NCBI GenBank assembly: GCA_002951995.1
Contig: CP019797.1
Span: forward strand, 2,836,501-2,900,500
DNA length: 64,000 nucleotides
From: Stenotrophomonas acidaminiphila
GTDB lineage: Bacteria; Pseudomonadota; Gammaproteobacteria; Xanthomonadales; Xanthomonadaceae
Reading direction: 5' to 3'
Shown: positions 1 through 8,059 of the stretch, in pieces
How positions within the stretch are numbered: the stretch's first letter is position 1
Layout: each line of letters opens with the position of its first letter
Notes under the pieces: model-generated
Told to the model about the DNA's origin: nothing
Seen by the model: the letters and a program-made list of their open reading frames with translations, nothing else
Databases searched by the model: none
Translations under genes and position numbers: made by a program

Positions 1-2
1 AC

Positions 3-1154
3 CCGTGGGCGATCTACGCCCTGATCGGGCTGGCGATGGCGTGGTTCCAGTACAACCGCAACGGCCGCGGCCTGATCAGCGACATGCTGCAACCGCTGAT
101 CGGGCGCCACCACCGCGGCGCCATCGGCCACGCGGTCAACATCGCCGCGGTGGTGGCCACCGCGATCGGCGTGGCCACCACGCTGGGCTTCGGCACCATC
201 CAGATCGCCGCCGGACTGCAGCGCGTGTTCGGCATCCACGCCACCGTCGCGGCGCAGCTGGGCATCATCGCCATCGCCTTCGTGCTGTACATGGCCTCGA
301 CCCTGAGCGGCGTGGACCGTGGCATCAAGTGGCTGTCCAACTGCAACCTGCTGCTGGCCGCGCTGCTGCTGGCCGCGGTGCTGGTGCTGGGGCCGACCGG
401 CTTCATCTTCGACACCTTCACCACCACCCTCGGCGCCTACCTCAACCAGCTGGTGACCATGAGCCTGCGCATGTCGCCGTTCTCGGGCAGCACGTGGGTG
501 GCGGACTGGACGATCTTCTACTGGGCCTGGTGGATCGCCTGGGCGCCGTTCGTGGGCGCGTTCATCGCCCGTGTGTCGCGCGGGCGCAGCGTGCGCGAGT
601 TCGTGGTCGGCGTGGTGCTGGCGCCGACGCTGCTTGGTTTCGTGTGGTTCTCAGTATTCGGCGGCAGTGCGCTGTGGGCGCAGATCAGCGGCCACGCCGA
701 CCTGCTGCAGGCACTGGGCAACGGCTATGAGACGGTGCTGTTCGCGCTGTTCGACAGCCTGCCCGGCGGCTTGCTGCTGTCGGGCATCGCGCTGGTGCTG
801 CTGGTGATCTTCTTCGTCACCTCGGCCGATTCGGCGGTGCTGGTGCTGGCCAGCATGTCCACCGACGAAGCCGGCGATCCGCCGCCGGCGCGCAAGGCGG
901 TATGGGGCGTGGCGGTGGCGCTGATCGCCGCGGCCCTGCTGCTGGCCGGCGGGCTGGACGCGCTGCAGGGCATGATCACCATCGCCGCGTTGCCGTTCGC
1001 GCTGCTGATGGTGATGGTGATGGTGTGCCTGTACCGCGTGCTGGACCTGGAGTACCAGCTGGAACGGCGCCGCGCGCAGCGCGCGCGGCATGCCGTGCAG
1101 GCGTGGATCGAACGCGAGATGGCCGCGCAGGAAGAGGCTGGAGAGCAGAAGTGA
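3..1154 (+). CDS. BCCT family betaine/carnitine/choline transporter, C-terminal part
   Basis: This is the 3' part of a secondary transporter for quaternary ammonium compounds such as glycine betaine or choline, acting in the inner membrane. The reading frame is open from the first bases, so the start lies outside the window; about 384 residues are present. Most of the protein is hydrophobic helices. The BCCT signature (DWTIFYWAWW) lies near bases 497-526 and is followed by the family's conserved aromatic, Ala-Pro-Phe-rich stretch. The C-terminus is a charged, Arg-rich cytoplasmic tail. BCCT proteins are usually 500-680 residues, so roughly the last two thirds is visible. Substrate (betaine, choline or carnitine) cannot be told from this part. 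Family assignment is secure. Confidence 0.9.
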   Translation, partial: PWAIYALIGLAMAWFQYNRNGRGLISDMLQPLIGRHHRGAIGHAVNIAAVVATAIGVATTLGFGTIQIAAGLQRVFGIHATVAAQLGIIAIAFVLYMASTLSGVDRGIKWLSNCNLLLAALLLAAVLVLGPTGFIFDTFTTTLGAYLNQLVTMSLRMSPFSGSTWVADWTIFYWAWWIAWAPFVGAFIARVSRGRSVREFVVGVVLAPTLLGFVWFSVFGGSALWAQISGHADLLQALGNGYETVLFALFDSLPGGLLLSGIALVLLVIFFVTSADSAVLVLASMSTDEAGDPPPARKAVWGVAVALIAAALLLAGGLDALQGMITIAALPFALLMVMVMVCLYRVLDLEYQLERRRAQRARHAVQAWIEREMAAQEEAGEQK

Positions 1155-1181
1155 GCGGGGCGGCGGAGTGAGTTAACGCCA

Positions 1182-1353
1182 AGGAATGAGTGAACAGGAG
1201 TGAGAAAAGGCAACAGCGGCTCCGCGGTTGCCTGCCATCTCCGCATCATTCCGTCATTGGCGCGCAGGCGGGAAGCGCCTTCCAACGCACGCATGCCTGG
1301 TAATGACGGCATCCAGGCCTTTTCTCACTCCTCACTCCTCTTCACTCACTCCT
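1182..1353. repeat. Inverted-repeat block between converging genes; arms shared with a second locus
   Basis: Two perfect 14-base arms (GGAGTGAGAAAAGG at 1197-1210 and its complement at 1318-1331) flank 107 bases. Each arm continues outward into a longer GAGTGA-rich repeat of 24 bases (1182-1205 and, inverted, 1330-1353). The right-hand 24-mer is an exact reverse complement of bases 47804-47827. The spacer holds a second inverted pair (CCGTCATT / AATGACGG). It sits between two converging genes and could act as a two-way terminator, but the copy at 47.8 kb shows it is a dispersed element. Confidence 0.75.
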
Positions 1354-1360
1354 GGCCTCA

Positions 1361-3064
1361 TCAGTAGCCCGCGGCCTGGCCGTCCTTGCGGCTCTCCGAC
1401 GCACCGTAGTACACGCCGGTGGCGGGATCGCGCATGATCGCCTGGTAGCCACCGTAGGGGCCGTCGGCGAACACCACGCGATGGCCCTTGCGCATCAACG
1501 CGCGGATGGTCTCGTAGGGGAAGCCGGTTTCCAGGTTGACCTCGCCGCCGTCGCGCATCGCCGTGCCCTGCCCGGTCGGTTCGGTCGAGCCCTCGTGCTG
1601 GATGCGCGGCGCGTCGCCGGCTTCCTGCAGGTTCATGCCGAAGTCCACCAGGTTCATCACGATCTGCGCGTGGCCCTGCGGCTGCATCGCCCCGCCCATC
1701 ACCCCGAAACTGGCGAACGGCTTGCCGTCCCTGGTGATGAACGCCGGGATGATGGTCTGGAACGGGCGCTTGCCCGGCGCGTAGCCGTTGGGATGGCCAT
1801 CCTGCAGCACGAACATCTCACCCCGGTCCTGCAGGATGAAGCCCAGCCCCGGCGGCGCCATGCCGCTGCCCATGCCGCGGTAATTGGACTGGATCAGCGA
1901 GACCATCATGCCGTCGGCATCGGCCACGGTCATGTAGATGGTGTCGCCCTCCTCCAGTTGCCTGGGCGTGCCCGGCTGGGCCTCCTTCAGCGCCGTATCC
2001 ATGGAGATCAGCGCGCGCCGCTGCGCCGCGTAGTCCTTGGACACCAGCCGCTGCACCGGCGCCGGCGAGAACGCCGGGTCGGCATAGAAACGCGCACGGT
2101 CGGCGAAGGCCAGCTTCTTGGCCTCGACGAACAGGTGCACGTGCTCGGGCGAGCCGAACGCGATCTTCGTAAAGTCGTAGCCTTCCAGGATGTTGAGGAT
2201 CTGCAGCGCGGCGATACCCTGGCTGTTGGGCGGCAGTTCCCACACGTCGTAGCCACGGTAATTGCTGCTTACCGGTTCGACCCATTCGCCCTGGTGGCTG
2301 GCCAGGTCCGCATACGACAGGAAACCGCCGTTGGCCCTGAAATAGGCGTCGATGGTGCGCGCGATGTCGCCCTTGTAGAACGCGTCGCGGCCGCCATCGG
2401 CGATTTTCTGCAGGGTGTCGGCCAGGTTCGGGTTGCGCCACAGCTCGCCCTTGCGCGGGGCGCGACCATCGACGGTGAACTGTTCCTTGAAGCCGGGGTA
2501 CGGCGACAGCCGCGGCACCGAACGGTCCCAGTAGTAGGCGATCACCTCGGCCACCGGGTGGCCGTCGCGCGCGTAGCGGATCGCCGGGGCCAGGTTGTCG
2601 GCCATGGGCTTGCGCCCGAAGCGCGCGTGCAGCGCGAACCAGCCATCGACCGCGCCGGGCACCGACACCGGCAGCGGCCCGGTGGCGGGAATCTCCTTCA
2701 GCCCGCGGCGCTGCAACTCGGCCAGGGTGAGCGACTTCGGCGAGCGGCCCGAGCCGTTGTAGCCATACAGCTTCTGCGTCTTCGGGTCCCAGACGATGGC
2801 GAACAGGTCGCCTCCGATGCCGTTGCCGGTCGGCTCCATCAGCCCGAGCGCGGCGTTGGCGGCGATCGCCGCATCCACCGCCGAACCGCCGGACTTCATC
2901 ACGTCCAGCGCGATCTGCGTGGCCAGCGGCTGCGAGGTCGCGGCCATCGCGTGCGGCGCGATCACCTCCGAGCGGGTGGCGAAGCCCGGCCCGGTGATGC
3001 GGTCGGCGGCATGCAGGGCGGGAACGGCGAGGCAGGACAACAGCAGCAGCGGCAGGCGTTTCAT
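1361..3064 (-). CDS. ggt: Gamma-glutamyltransferase (glutathione hydrolase), secreted proenzyme
   Basis: Ntn-hydrolase that cleaves the gamma-glutamyl bond of glutathione and related compounds, normally in the periplasm. The product is 567 residues, a normal length. I chose the ATG at 3064 because it begins a clear Sec signal peptide (MKRLPLLLLSCLAVPALHA) and because upstream in-frame codons encode only Arg/Pro-rich sequence. The self-processing nucleophile is expected at Thr375 in the DTIYMTVAD context, which starts the small subunit. Downstream, SNYRGMGSG and the GVMGG segment fit the substrate-binding part of the small subunit. The large subunit has the GNGIGGDLF motif. It is transcribed divergently from the pilus operon and appears monocistronic. 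Confidence 0.93.
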   Translation of the reverse strand: MKRLPLLLLSCLAVPALHAADRITGPGFATRSEVIAPHAMAATSQPLATQIALDVMKSGGSAVDAAIAANAALGLMEPTGNGIGGDLFAIVWDPKTQKLYGYNGSGRSPKSLTLAELQRRGLKEIPATGPLPVSVPGAVDGWFALHARFGRKPMADNLAPAIRYARDGHPVAEVIAYYWDRSVPRLSPYPGFKEQFTVDGRAPRKGELWRNPNLADTLQKIADGGRDAFYKGDIARTIDAYFRANGGFLSYADLASHQGEWVEPVSSNYRGYDVWELPPNSQGIAALQILNILEGYDFTKIAFGSPEHVHLFVEAKKLAFADRARFYADPAFSPAPVQRLVSKDYAAQRRALISMDTALKEAQPGTPRQLEEGDTIYMTVADADGMMVSLIQSNYRGMGSGMAPPGLGFILQDRGEMFVLQDGHPNGYAPGKRPFQTIIPAFITRDGKPFASFGVMGGAMQPQGHAQIVMNLVDFGMNLQEAGDAPRIQHEGSTEPTGQGTAMRDGGEVNLETGFPYETIRALMRKGHRVVFADGPYGGYQAIMRDPATGVYYGASESRKDGQAAGY

Positions 3065-3223
3065 CGGCGGGACCGGCAACCAGAACGGATGCCGACGATA
3101 ACCGGGCCGCCGCCGCCCGCGCATGTGCCACCCCGTACGCTGCCGTGTCCATCGCCCCGTATCCCGCAATGCGCGGCGCGGGTGTGGCGTCCGGCCGCTG
3201 CATGCATGGCGGCCGGCGCGATG

Positions 3224-3260
3224 CTCTTACGTTCCTCTTACGTCCGTGCTCTATCACGTT
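3224..3260 (+). promoter_or_regulatory. Candidate activator-dependent promoter of the pilus operon with 11-bp-period direct repeats
   Basis: Two adjacent 11-base repeats, CTCTTACGTTC (3224-3234) and CTCTTACGTCC (3235-3245), are followed by a weaker third (GTGCTCTATCA) containing a possible -10, TATCAC at 3252. No good -35 is present. Direct repeats with one-helical-turn period just upstream of a -10 are the known target layout of SARP-type activators, and a SARP/BTAD-like gene lies at the end of this operon. A 7-bp hairpin (3283-3301) lies in the presumed leader. The repeats are seen; the role is inferred. Confidence 0.5.
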
Positions 3261-3336
3261 GCCCCGAAACAACACACGCCTGCCGGTGCCCGCTGCACCG
3301 GTGGGCAGCGCAGGTTTCCATCAAAGGGGCAATCCA

Positions 3337-4161
3337 ATGCAAATGTCTTCCCAGCGCCGCCAGGGCGGCTTCACCCTTGTCGAGATGGCCGTGGTGCTGG
3401 TCATCATCGGCGTGATCATCGGTGCGGTGATGATCGGCCGCGACGTGCAGCGCAACGCCGAGTACACCCGCATCAAGCAGAAGTTCGTCGACCAGTGGGT
3501 GGTCACCTACAACAGCTACCACCAGCGCTACGGCGCGCCGATCGGCGACAACCAGTCCGCCCCGCAGCTGATGGTCAACGGCACCCACTTCACCGGCTTC
3601 TCCGGCGGCGACATGAGCCAGAACGCCACCGAGCCGGCGCTGATCTGCTCCGGCACCGATGCGCTGCCGACCAGCAACGGCCTGACCCGCACCCGCGAGG
3701 GCGACACCGGCTTCGACCTGCGCGACCTGGTGCGCAAGGCCGGCATCACCCTGCCGCCGGGCCGCGGCGAGGGCAAGGAAGACCGCTACGCCTACCTGGA
3801 CACCAACGGCAACCCGCAGGAAATCCGCGTGTGCTTCGGCTGGAACCGGCCCGGCACGCTGTGGGGCTCGGGCAACGCGATGATCATCACCGGGCTGACC
3901 CCGGACCTGGCGCGCGCGCTGGACCAGATGATCGACGGCAAGCCCGACGCCAGCAACGGCGCCTTCCGCCAGGTCGGCATCCAGGCCCGTACCGCCACCG
4001 CCTCCGGCGGCGCGACCTCGGCCAACGCCATCGGCACCGAATGGGGCGGCAACAACACCGGTTCGATGTCCGCGGCCGTCACCGACGGCCAGACCTTCGG
4101 CACCGGCACCGACGACGACCAGGTCATGACCGTCGTCGCCAGCTACAAGATGAACCAGTAA
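3337..4161 (+). CDS. Prepilin-like protein (major-pilin candidate), first gene of pilus operon
   Basis: A 274-residue type IV pilin-like protein. The N-terminus has a short basic leader and a class III prepilin site, cleavage predicted after Gly11 (QGG|FTLVEM) with the conserved Glu at mature position 5, followed by one hydrophobic helix (VVLVIIGVIIGAVMIG). The ATG at 3337 is preceded by AAAGGGG at good spacing; a second ATG six bases on is possible. The body is soluble and Gly/Asn/Thr-rich. It resembles the pilin at 15105: both have GRDV.R.AE..RI after the helix and both end in MNQ. Being first in the operon it may be the most expressed pilin, which is an inference. No prepilin peptidase is encoded nearby, so processing must use one from elsewhere. 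Confidence 0.85.
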   Translation: MQMSSQRRQGGFTLVEMAVVLVIIGVIIGAVMIGRDVQRNAEYTRIKQKFVDQWVVTYNSYHQRYGAPIGDNQSAPQLMVNGTHFTGFSGGDMSQNATEPALICSGTDALPTSNGLTRTREGDTGFDLRDLVRKAGITLPPGRGEGKEDRYAYLDTNGNPQEIRVCFGWNRPGTLWGSGNAMIITGLTPDLARALDQMIDGKPDASNGAFRQVGIQARTATASGGATSANAIGTEWGGNNTGSMSAAVTDGQTFGTGTDDDQVMTVVASYKMNQ

Positions 4162-4165
4162 GCCG

Positions 4166-4705
4166 ATGCGCCGGCCCTCCCTGCTCGCACGCCTGCGCCA
4201 ATCGCGCCGCACCTCGCTGTTGCTGTTCGCCGCCACCCTGGCTTCGCTGGTGGTGGCGGCGGTGTGGTTCATCAAGGAACGCTCGGCCCTGGCCGACGCC
4301 TACCAGCGCCTGGGCGACCGCAACCAGTTGCTGTCCGAGGCCAAGGTGCGCGAGCAGGAGACGCGGCTGCGCGTGGAGCACGCCAATTCCGCGCGCCAGC
4401 TGCTGGCCAGCGCCCAGGCCAACGGGCTGCTGCCCGGCGCCTGGGGCGAACGCCTGATCAACCTGCGCCAGAGCCAGATGCACCGCGAGGAAGCGCTGCC
4501 GCTGCTGGCCACCGTGCAGCGTTCGCCGGACCACCTGTTCGGCGCCGAATCCTTCGAGATCGCCGTCACCCATCCGGACGAGGGGCTGTTCGACCCGCCC
4601 GGCAGCGTCGACCGCCGGCCCGCGCCGCTGTCGGTGACCCTGCGCGGCAGCCTGCTGTTCCAGACCGCCGACGACACCGGCACCCACGGGAATCCCCTGC
4701 CATGA
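4166..4705 (+). CDS. PilO/MshJ/GspM-like inner-membrane pilus assembly protein
   Basis: A 179-residue bitopic membrane protein: basic N-terminus, one transmembrane helix at about residues 18-36, then a helical coiled-coil-like stretch (residues 37-85) and a small beta-rich C-terminal part. This is the usual plan of PilO, MshJ and GspM, which form the periplasmic alignment ring of type IV pilus and type II secretion machines. No sequence motif proves it; the call rests on architecture and position, four bases after the pilin and overlapping the next gene by ATGA. Confidence 0.6.
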   Translation: MRRPSLLARLRQSRRTSLLLFAATLASLVVAAVWFIKERSALADAYQRLGDRNQLLSEAKVREQETRLRVEHANSARQLLASAQANGLLPGAWGERLINLRQSQMHREEALPLLATVQRSPDHLFGAESFEIAVTHPDEGLFDPPGSVDRRPAPLSVTLRGSLLFQTADDTGTHGNPLP

Positions 4706-6102
4706 GCCTGCTCCACGTCATCCAGCAACAGGGCCACTGGCTGCTGTTCGACGGTGCCACCGTGACCCGCAGCGACAGCCGCCCGCGGTTGGCCGGTGCG
4801 GCCGTGGTGGTCAGCGATTTCGAGAATGCGGTCAGCAACGTCATCTCGCTCGAAGGCAGCCCCGCGCACGCGGTCGCGCTGATCGAACGGCGCCTGCGTT
4901 CGGACGGCATGATCGACGGCGAAAGCAAGATCCTGATCCACCGCACGCGCAGCATCGGCGCCGGCTACCAGACCCTGTTCACCGCGGTTCCGCTGGACCT
5001 GTGGCAGCAGACCTACGCCTGGGCGGAGGCGCAGCCGGACCATTGCCTGCTGATCCCGTTCACCTCGCTGCTGTTCAAGTCGCTGCGGCCGGGCCTCGGC
5101 CTGGTGCTGCAGTCCGGCCGCCAGGTCAGCGTGCTGGCGGTGCTCAAGCACGACATGATCTACCGCACCGCGCTGGCCTACAGCGAGGATCCGTCGGACA
5201 TGGCGATGACCGTCGGCGCGCTCGCCGAACAATTCGCCGAGGACCTGGGCAGCGGCGAGGACAGCCTCGAGCCATTGGCCCTGCACTGGTGCCCGGTGCT
5301 GGTGCCGCGCCCGGATGCGGGGCAGCCGTGGAGCGACGATGCGCTGCGCGAGGTGTTTGCCGTGCGCAGCGGCCTGCGGGTGGACAGCGTGCCGCTGCGG
5401 GTGGTGCGTGACGAGCAGGGCAACGAGTACCGCAGCGGCATCGGCTGGATCCAGTCCCAGGCCCGGCCCGGGATCGCCATCAATCCGCTGGCCAGCCGCC
5501 TGGCGTGGAGCGCCGAGTCGCTGTTGCCGGTGGCCAGTGCCGCGTCGCTGGTGTTCGCGCTGATCCTTGCCGCCCTGGGCGCCCGCTGGGCGCTGACCGG
5601 CAGCGAGGCCAGCGCACGCGCCGACGAAGTGGGCAGCGAGATCGAAGCGATCGAGCAGCGGATCGCGGCGATGCAGGCGCAGCAGGCCATGCCCGAAGGC
5701 TTCGCCGGCGTGCAGGCCTTCATCGAACGCGCCACGCGCCTGCAGGACGGCGCCGACCCCAGCGCCAGCCTGGCCCAGGTGCGGGATGCCGCCGCCGGGC
5801 AGGTACGCATCCTGCGGGTGAAGCTGGAAGAGCCGCCAGTCGCACCGCGTAATCCCGGCATGCCCGCCGCACCCACCCCGCTGCCGGGCGACTACACGCT
5901 GCGCGTGGACGGCGTGGCCGACCCGTGGCGCGGTACCCCGGGCATGCAGGTACCGGCCTTCGTCGAGGGCCTGCGCCGGGCCGGCTTCGATCCACAGCCG
6001 GTCGATCCGCAGGGCGGTGGCATGAACACCCGTTCGGCCGGCGGCTTCTTCTCCTATCTGCTCAAGCGCCCGCCGGCTGCGGCGGCAGAGGTCCGTCCAT
6101 GA
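4702..6102 (+). CDS. MshI/GspL-like inner-membrane assembly protein (PilM-PilN type)
   Basis: A 466-residue protein with a soluble N-terminal part of about 270 residues, one transmembrane helix at 275-297, a coiled coil at about 300-335 and a periplasmic C-terminal domain. This matches MshI/GspL, in which a cytoplasmic actin-like domain recruits the assembly ATPase and the periplasmic part joins the PilO-like partner. The actin-like fold is not obvious from motifs, so the N-terminal assignment is by layout. The start ATG overlaps the stop of the preceding gene (ATGA) and its stop overlaps the next start in the same way, which indicates translational coupling. Confidence 0.65.
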   Translation: MSLLHVIQQQGHWLLFDGATVTRSDSRPRLAGAAVVVSDFENAVSNVISLEGSPAHAVALIERRLRSDGMIDGESKILIHRTRSIGAGYQTLFTAVPLDLWQQTYAWAEAQPDHCLLIPFTSLLFKSLRPGLGLVLQSGRQVSVLAVLKHDMIYRTALAYSEDPSDMAMTVGALAEQFAEDLGSGEDSLEPLALHWCPVLVPRPDAGQPWSDDALREVFAVRSGLRVDSVPLRVVRDEQGNEYRSGIGWIQSQARPGIAINPLASRLAWSAESLLPVASAASLVFALILAALGARWALTGSEASARADEVGSEIEAIEQRIAAMQAQQAMPEGFAGVQAFIERATRLQDGADPSASLAQVRDAAAGQVRILRVKLEEPPVAPRNPGMPAAPTPLPGDYTLRVDGVADPWRGTPGMQVPAFVEGLRRAGFDPQPVDPQGGGMNTRSAGGFFSYLLKRPPAAAAEVRP

Positions 6103-6616
6103 AGATCAAGTTCATCGCCGCCATCGCGCTCGTGGTGTGGCTGGCGGTCACCGGCTGGCTGGCGACGATGGTCGTGGTCAAGCCCGCGGTGCTGCAACTG
6201 GGCAACGACGCCGACGAAACCGCCGCCATGGTGGAGCTGCGCAGCGCCATCGCCCACAACCAGAAGATGCAGGCGCAGGTCGAACGGCTGCGCCGCAGCG
6301 TACCCATCGGAGATGGCCAGCCGCTGCTGGCGTTGCCGCTGGCCACCCCGCCCGCCAGCGAAGGCAGCCCGTCGTCCGCCCTCGCTGGCGGCGCGGAAAC
6401 CCAGGCCGCGCACAGCGTCTCGCTGGTGCTGGTGGCCAATGGCCGGCACAGCGCGGTGGTCGACGGGCAGCGCGTACAGCGCGGCTCGCGCCTGGCCAGC
6501 GGTGCGCGCGTGGATGCCATTGGCCCGGACTGGGTACGCATCCGCAACGCGGCCGGCGAACTGGCCACGCTGCCGGTGCCCTCGCCGTACACCCACGCCG
6601 CGGGGAACAGCGATGA
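6099..6616 (+). CDS. MshK/PilP-like pilus protein, 3' end apparently frameshifted
   Basis: The N-terminus is a membrane anchor (residues about 4-28), followed by a helical region and, from about residue 105, a small domain (VSLVLVANGRHSAVVDGQRV... then WVRIRN) typical of the PilP/MshK/GspC homology region that docks to the secretin. As written, the frame has no stop at the expected place and runs on to 7316 through the whole next gene in a different frame, which cannot be real. Adding one G to the G-run at 6602-6605 gives the ending THAAGEQR and a TGA at 6614-6616 that overlaps the next ATG exactly as elsewhere in this operon. I therefore give 6616 as the end; about 172 residues. Either a sequence error or a true frameshift. 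Confidence 0.65.
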
Positions 6617-7215
6617 ACCCGCGCTACAGGAAGCCCCTGCTGTGGGGCACCGGCCTGATCGCCGGCGGTGCCCTGGCGATCCTGGCGGTGCGGCATTCCG
6701 GCGATGCGGCCGCGCCCGCCGCCCCGCCGGCGGCCGCGGCGCAGGCCCAAGCCGCCGCCGAACCGCAGGCCACGCCCGCGGGTGCGGACACGCCACCATG
6801 GCTGCAGGCCGACGCCTCGGCCGGCGGCAGCGCCATGCAGCGCGCGGCGGCCGCGACGTCGCCCCCGGTAGCGGCCACGGCAACGGACATCGGCCGCTCG
6901 CTGGCCGACATCCGCCTGAAGTCCGGCAACAACATGCGCATGGCCGACGACCTGCTGGCCCAGCTCGACCAGCTCGAGAAATCCGGCAAGGCGCCTGCCG
7001 ACGTACGCCTGGACGCACTGCGCAACAACCTGCTGATCGCCAAGCGCGCGCAGGCGCTGGCGGTGGAACTGGCCGAGTCCACGCAGAAGCCGGACAGCCC
7101 GGCACAGCGCCAGCGCAACGCCGCCATCCTGGCCGAACTGCAGCAGTTGCAGGGCCAGCTGCGCTACGACGTGGCACCGGCCAACCTGCCCGCGGCACCG
7201 GGCCGGGCGCAGTGA
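6613..7215 (+). CDS. Pilus-operon membrane protein of unknown function
   Basis: A 200-residue protein I do not recognise. It has one transmembrane helix near the N-terminus (about residues 8-25), an Ala/Pro-rich linker (residues 30-85), then a helical, charged C-terminal region (about 95-190) with heptad-like spacing (LADIRLKSGNNMRMADDLLAQL and following). This layout would span the periplasm or hold a helical bundle there. Its position between the MshK-like gene and a pilin gene, with coupling on the 5' side and only one base to the next gene, marks it as a subunit of the same machine. Confidence 0.7.
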   Translation: MNPRYRKPLLWGTGLIAGGALAILAVRHSGDAAAPAAPPAAAAQAQAAAEPQATPAGADTPPWLQADASAGGSAMQRAAAATSPPVAATATDIGRSLADIRLKSGNNMRMADDLLAQLDQLEKSGKAPADVRLDALRNNLLIAKRAQALAVELAESTQKPDSPAQRQRNAAILAELQQLQGQLRYDVAPANLPAAPGRAQ

Positions 7216-7216
7216 C

Positions 7217-8005
7217 ATGCGGCCACGCCACCGCCCGGCACGGCTCGGCCCCGGCACCCGCAGCGGCTTTTCGCTGGTGGAGCTGGCCGTGGTCATCGGC
7301 GTGCTCGGGCTGCTGACCATGACCGCGCTGTCCGCCTTCGACAACCTCGGCCAGGCACGCCGCCACAATGCCGCCCGCGCCCATGCCGAGAATGCACGGC
7401 AGGCGCTGCATGCGTTCGCGCTGCGCAACAAGCGCCTGCCGTGCCCCGACCTGTCGGGCACCGGCGACAGTGGCTTCGAGGGCAGCAACGGCGCCTGCAG
7501 CACCACCGGCAACGTCGGCTGGCTGCCCTATGCCAGCCTCGGCCTGGAGCTGCCGGTACGCGGCGAGCGCCTGCGCTACGGCGTGTACCGCGGCACCGCC
7601 AACACCGACCTGGTCGCCCCGGCGCGCGAATCGGCCGACCAGCCGGACCTGGAGTACATCGGCGGCTTCGGTTCGGCGCTGTCGCGCATCGTCGCCACCA
7701 CCACCACCGCGCCGCAGGCCAGCCAGCCGCACTACATCAGTGGCGGCACCCCCACGCAGTGCGGCGGCGGTGGCACCGGCACGCGCATGGTCAACCCCGC
7801 GTTCGTGCTGGTGGCCCCGGTCGGCTCGCGCGACGGCGGCGGCGGCGACGGCGGCTTCGATGGCGCCAACAACCGCGCCTTCGCCCAGGGCAACGGTACC
7901 TGCGTCACCCCGCCCGATTACCCCGGCGACGAGCGCTACGACGATCTCGTCGTCGCCGAAAGCGCCACCGCCCTGCTCGGCTGGCTGATGGCCACCACGC
8001 GCTGA
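7217..8005 (+). CDS. Prepilin-like protein (minor pilin) with LPCP motif
   Basis: A 262-residue minor pilin candidate. Prepilin cleavage is predicted after Gly17 (RSG|FSLVEL), Glu at mature +5, followed by a hydrophobic helix. After the helix it has RLPCPDL, then a Gly/Asn-rich stretch, WLPYASLGL and RLRYGVYRG. This LPCP...LP..SLGL...Y.VYR pattern recurs in the pilin-like proteins at 15854 and 20214, showing that these minor pilins are related. The distal part has Gly-rich turns and Cys residues that may form disulfides. It starts one base after the previous stop. Confidence 0.82.
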   Translation: MRPRHRPARLGPGTRSGFSLVELAVVIGVLGLLTMTALSAFDNLGQARRHNAARAHAENARQALHAFALRNKRLPCPDLSGTGDSGFEGSNGACSTTGNVGWLPYASLGLELPVRGERLRYGVYRGTANTDLVAPARESADQPDLEYIGGFGSALSRIVATTTTAPQASQPHYISGGTPTQCGGGGTGTRMVNPAFVLVAPVGSRDGGGGDGGFDGANNRAFAQGNGTCVTPPDYPGDERYDDLVVAESATALLGWLMATTR

Positions 8006-8059
8006 CCGCCGATGCCCTTCCTTCTGCCTTCCACCGCATCCTTCCAAGGTACAGAACCG

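Noticed and set aside
6613..7316. Extension of the MshK-like frame to 7316 as one large protein
   Set aside because: The added part is the out-of-frame reading of the next gene and low-complexity Arg/Gly/Pro; a missing base at 6602-6605 explains it.
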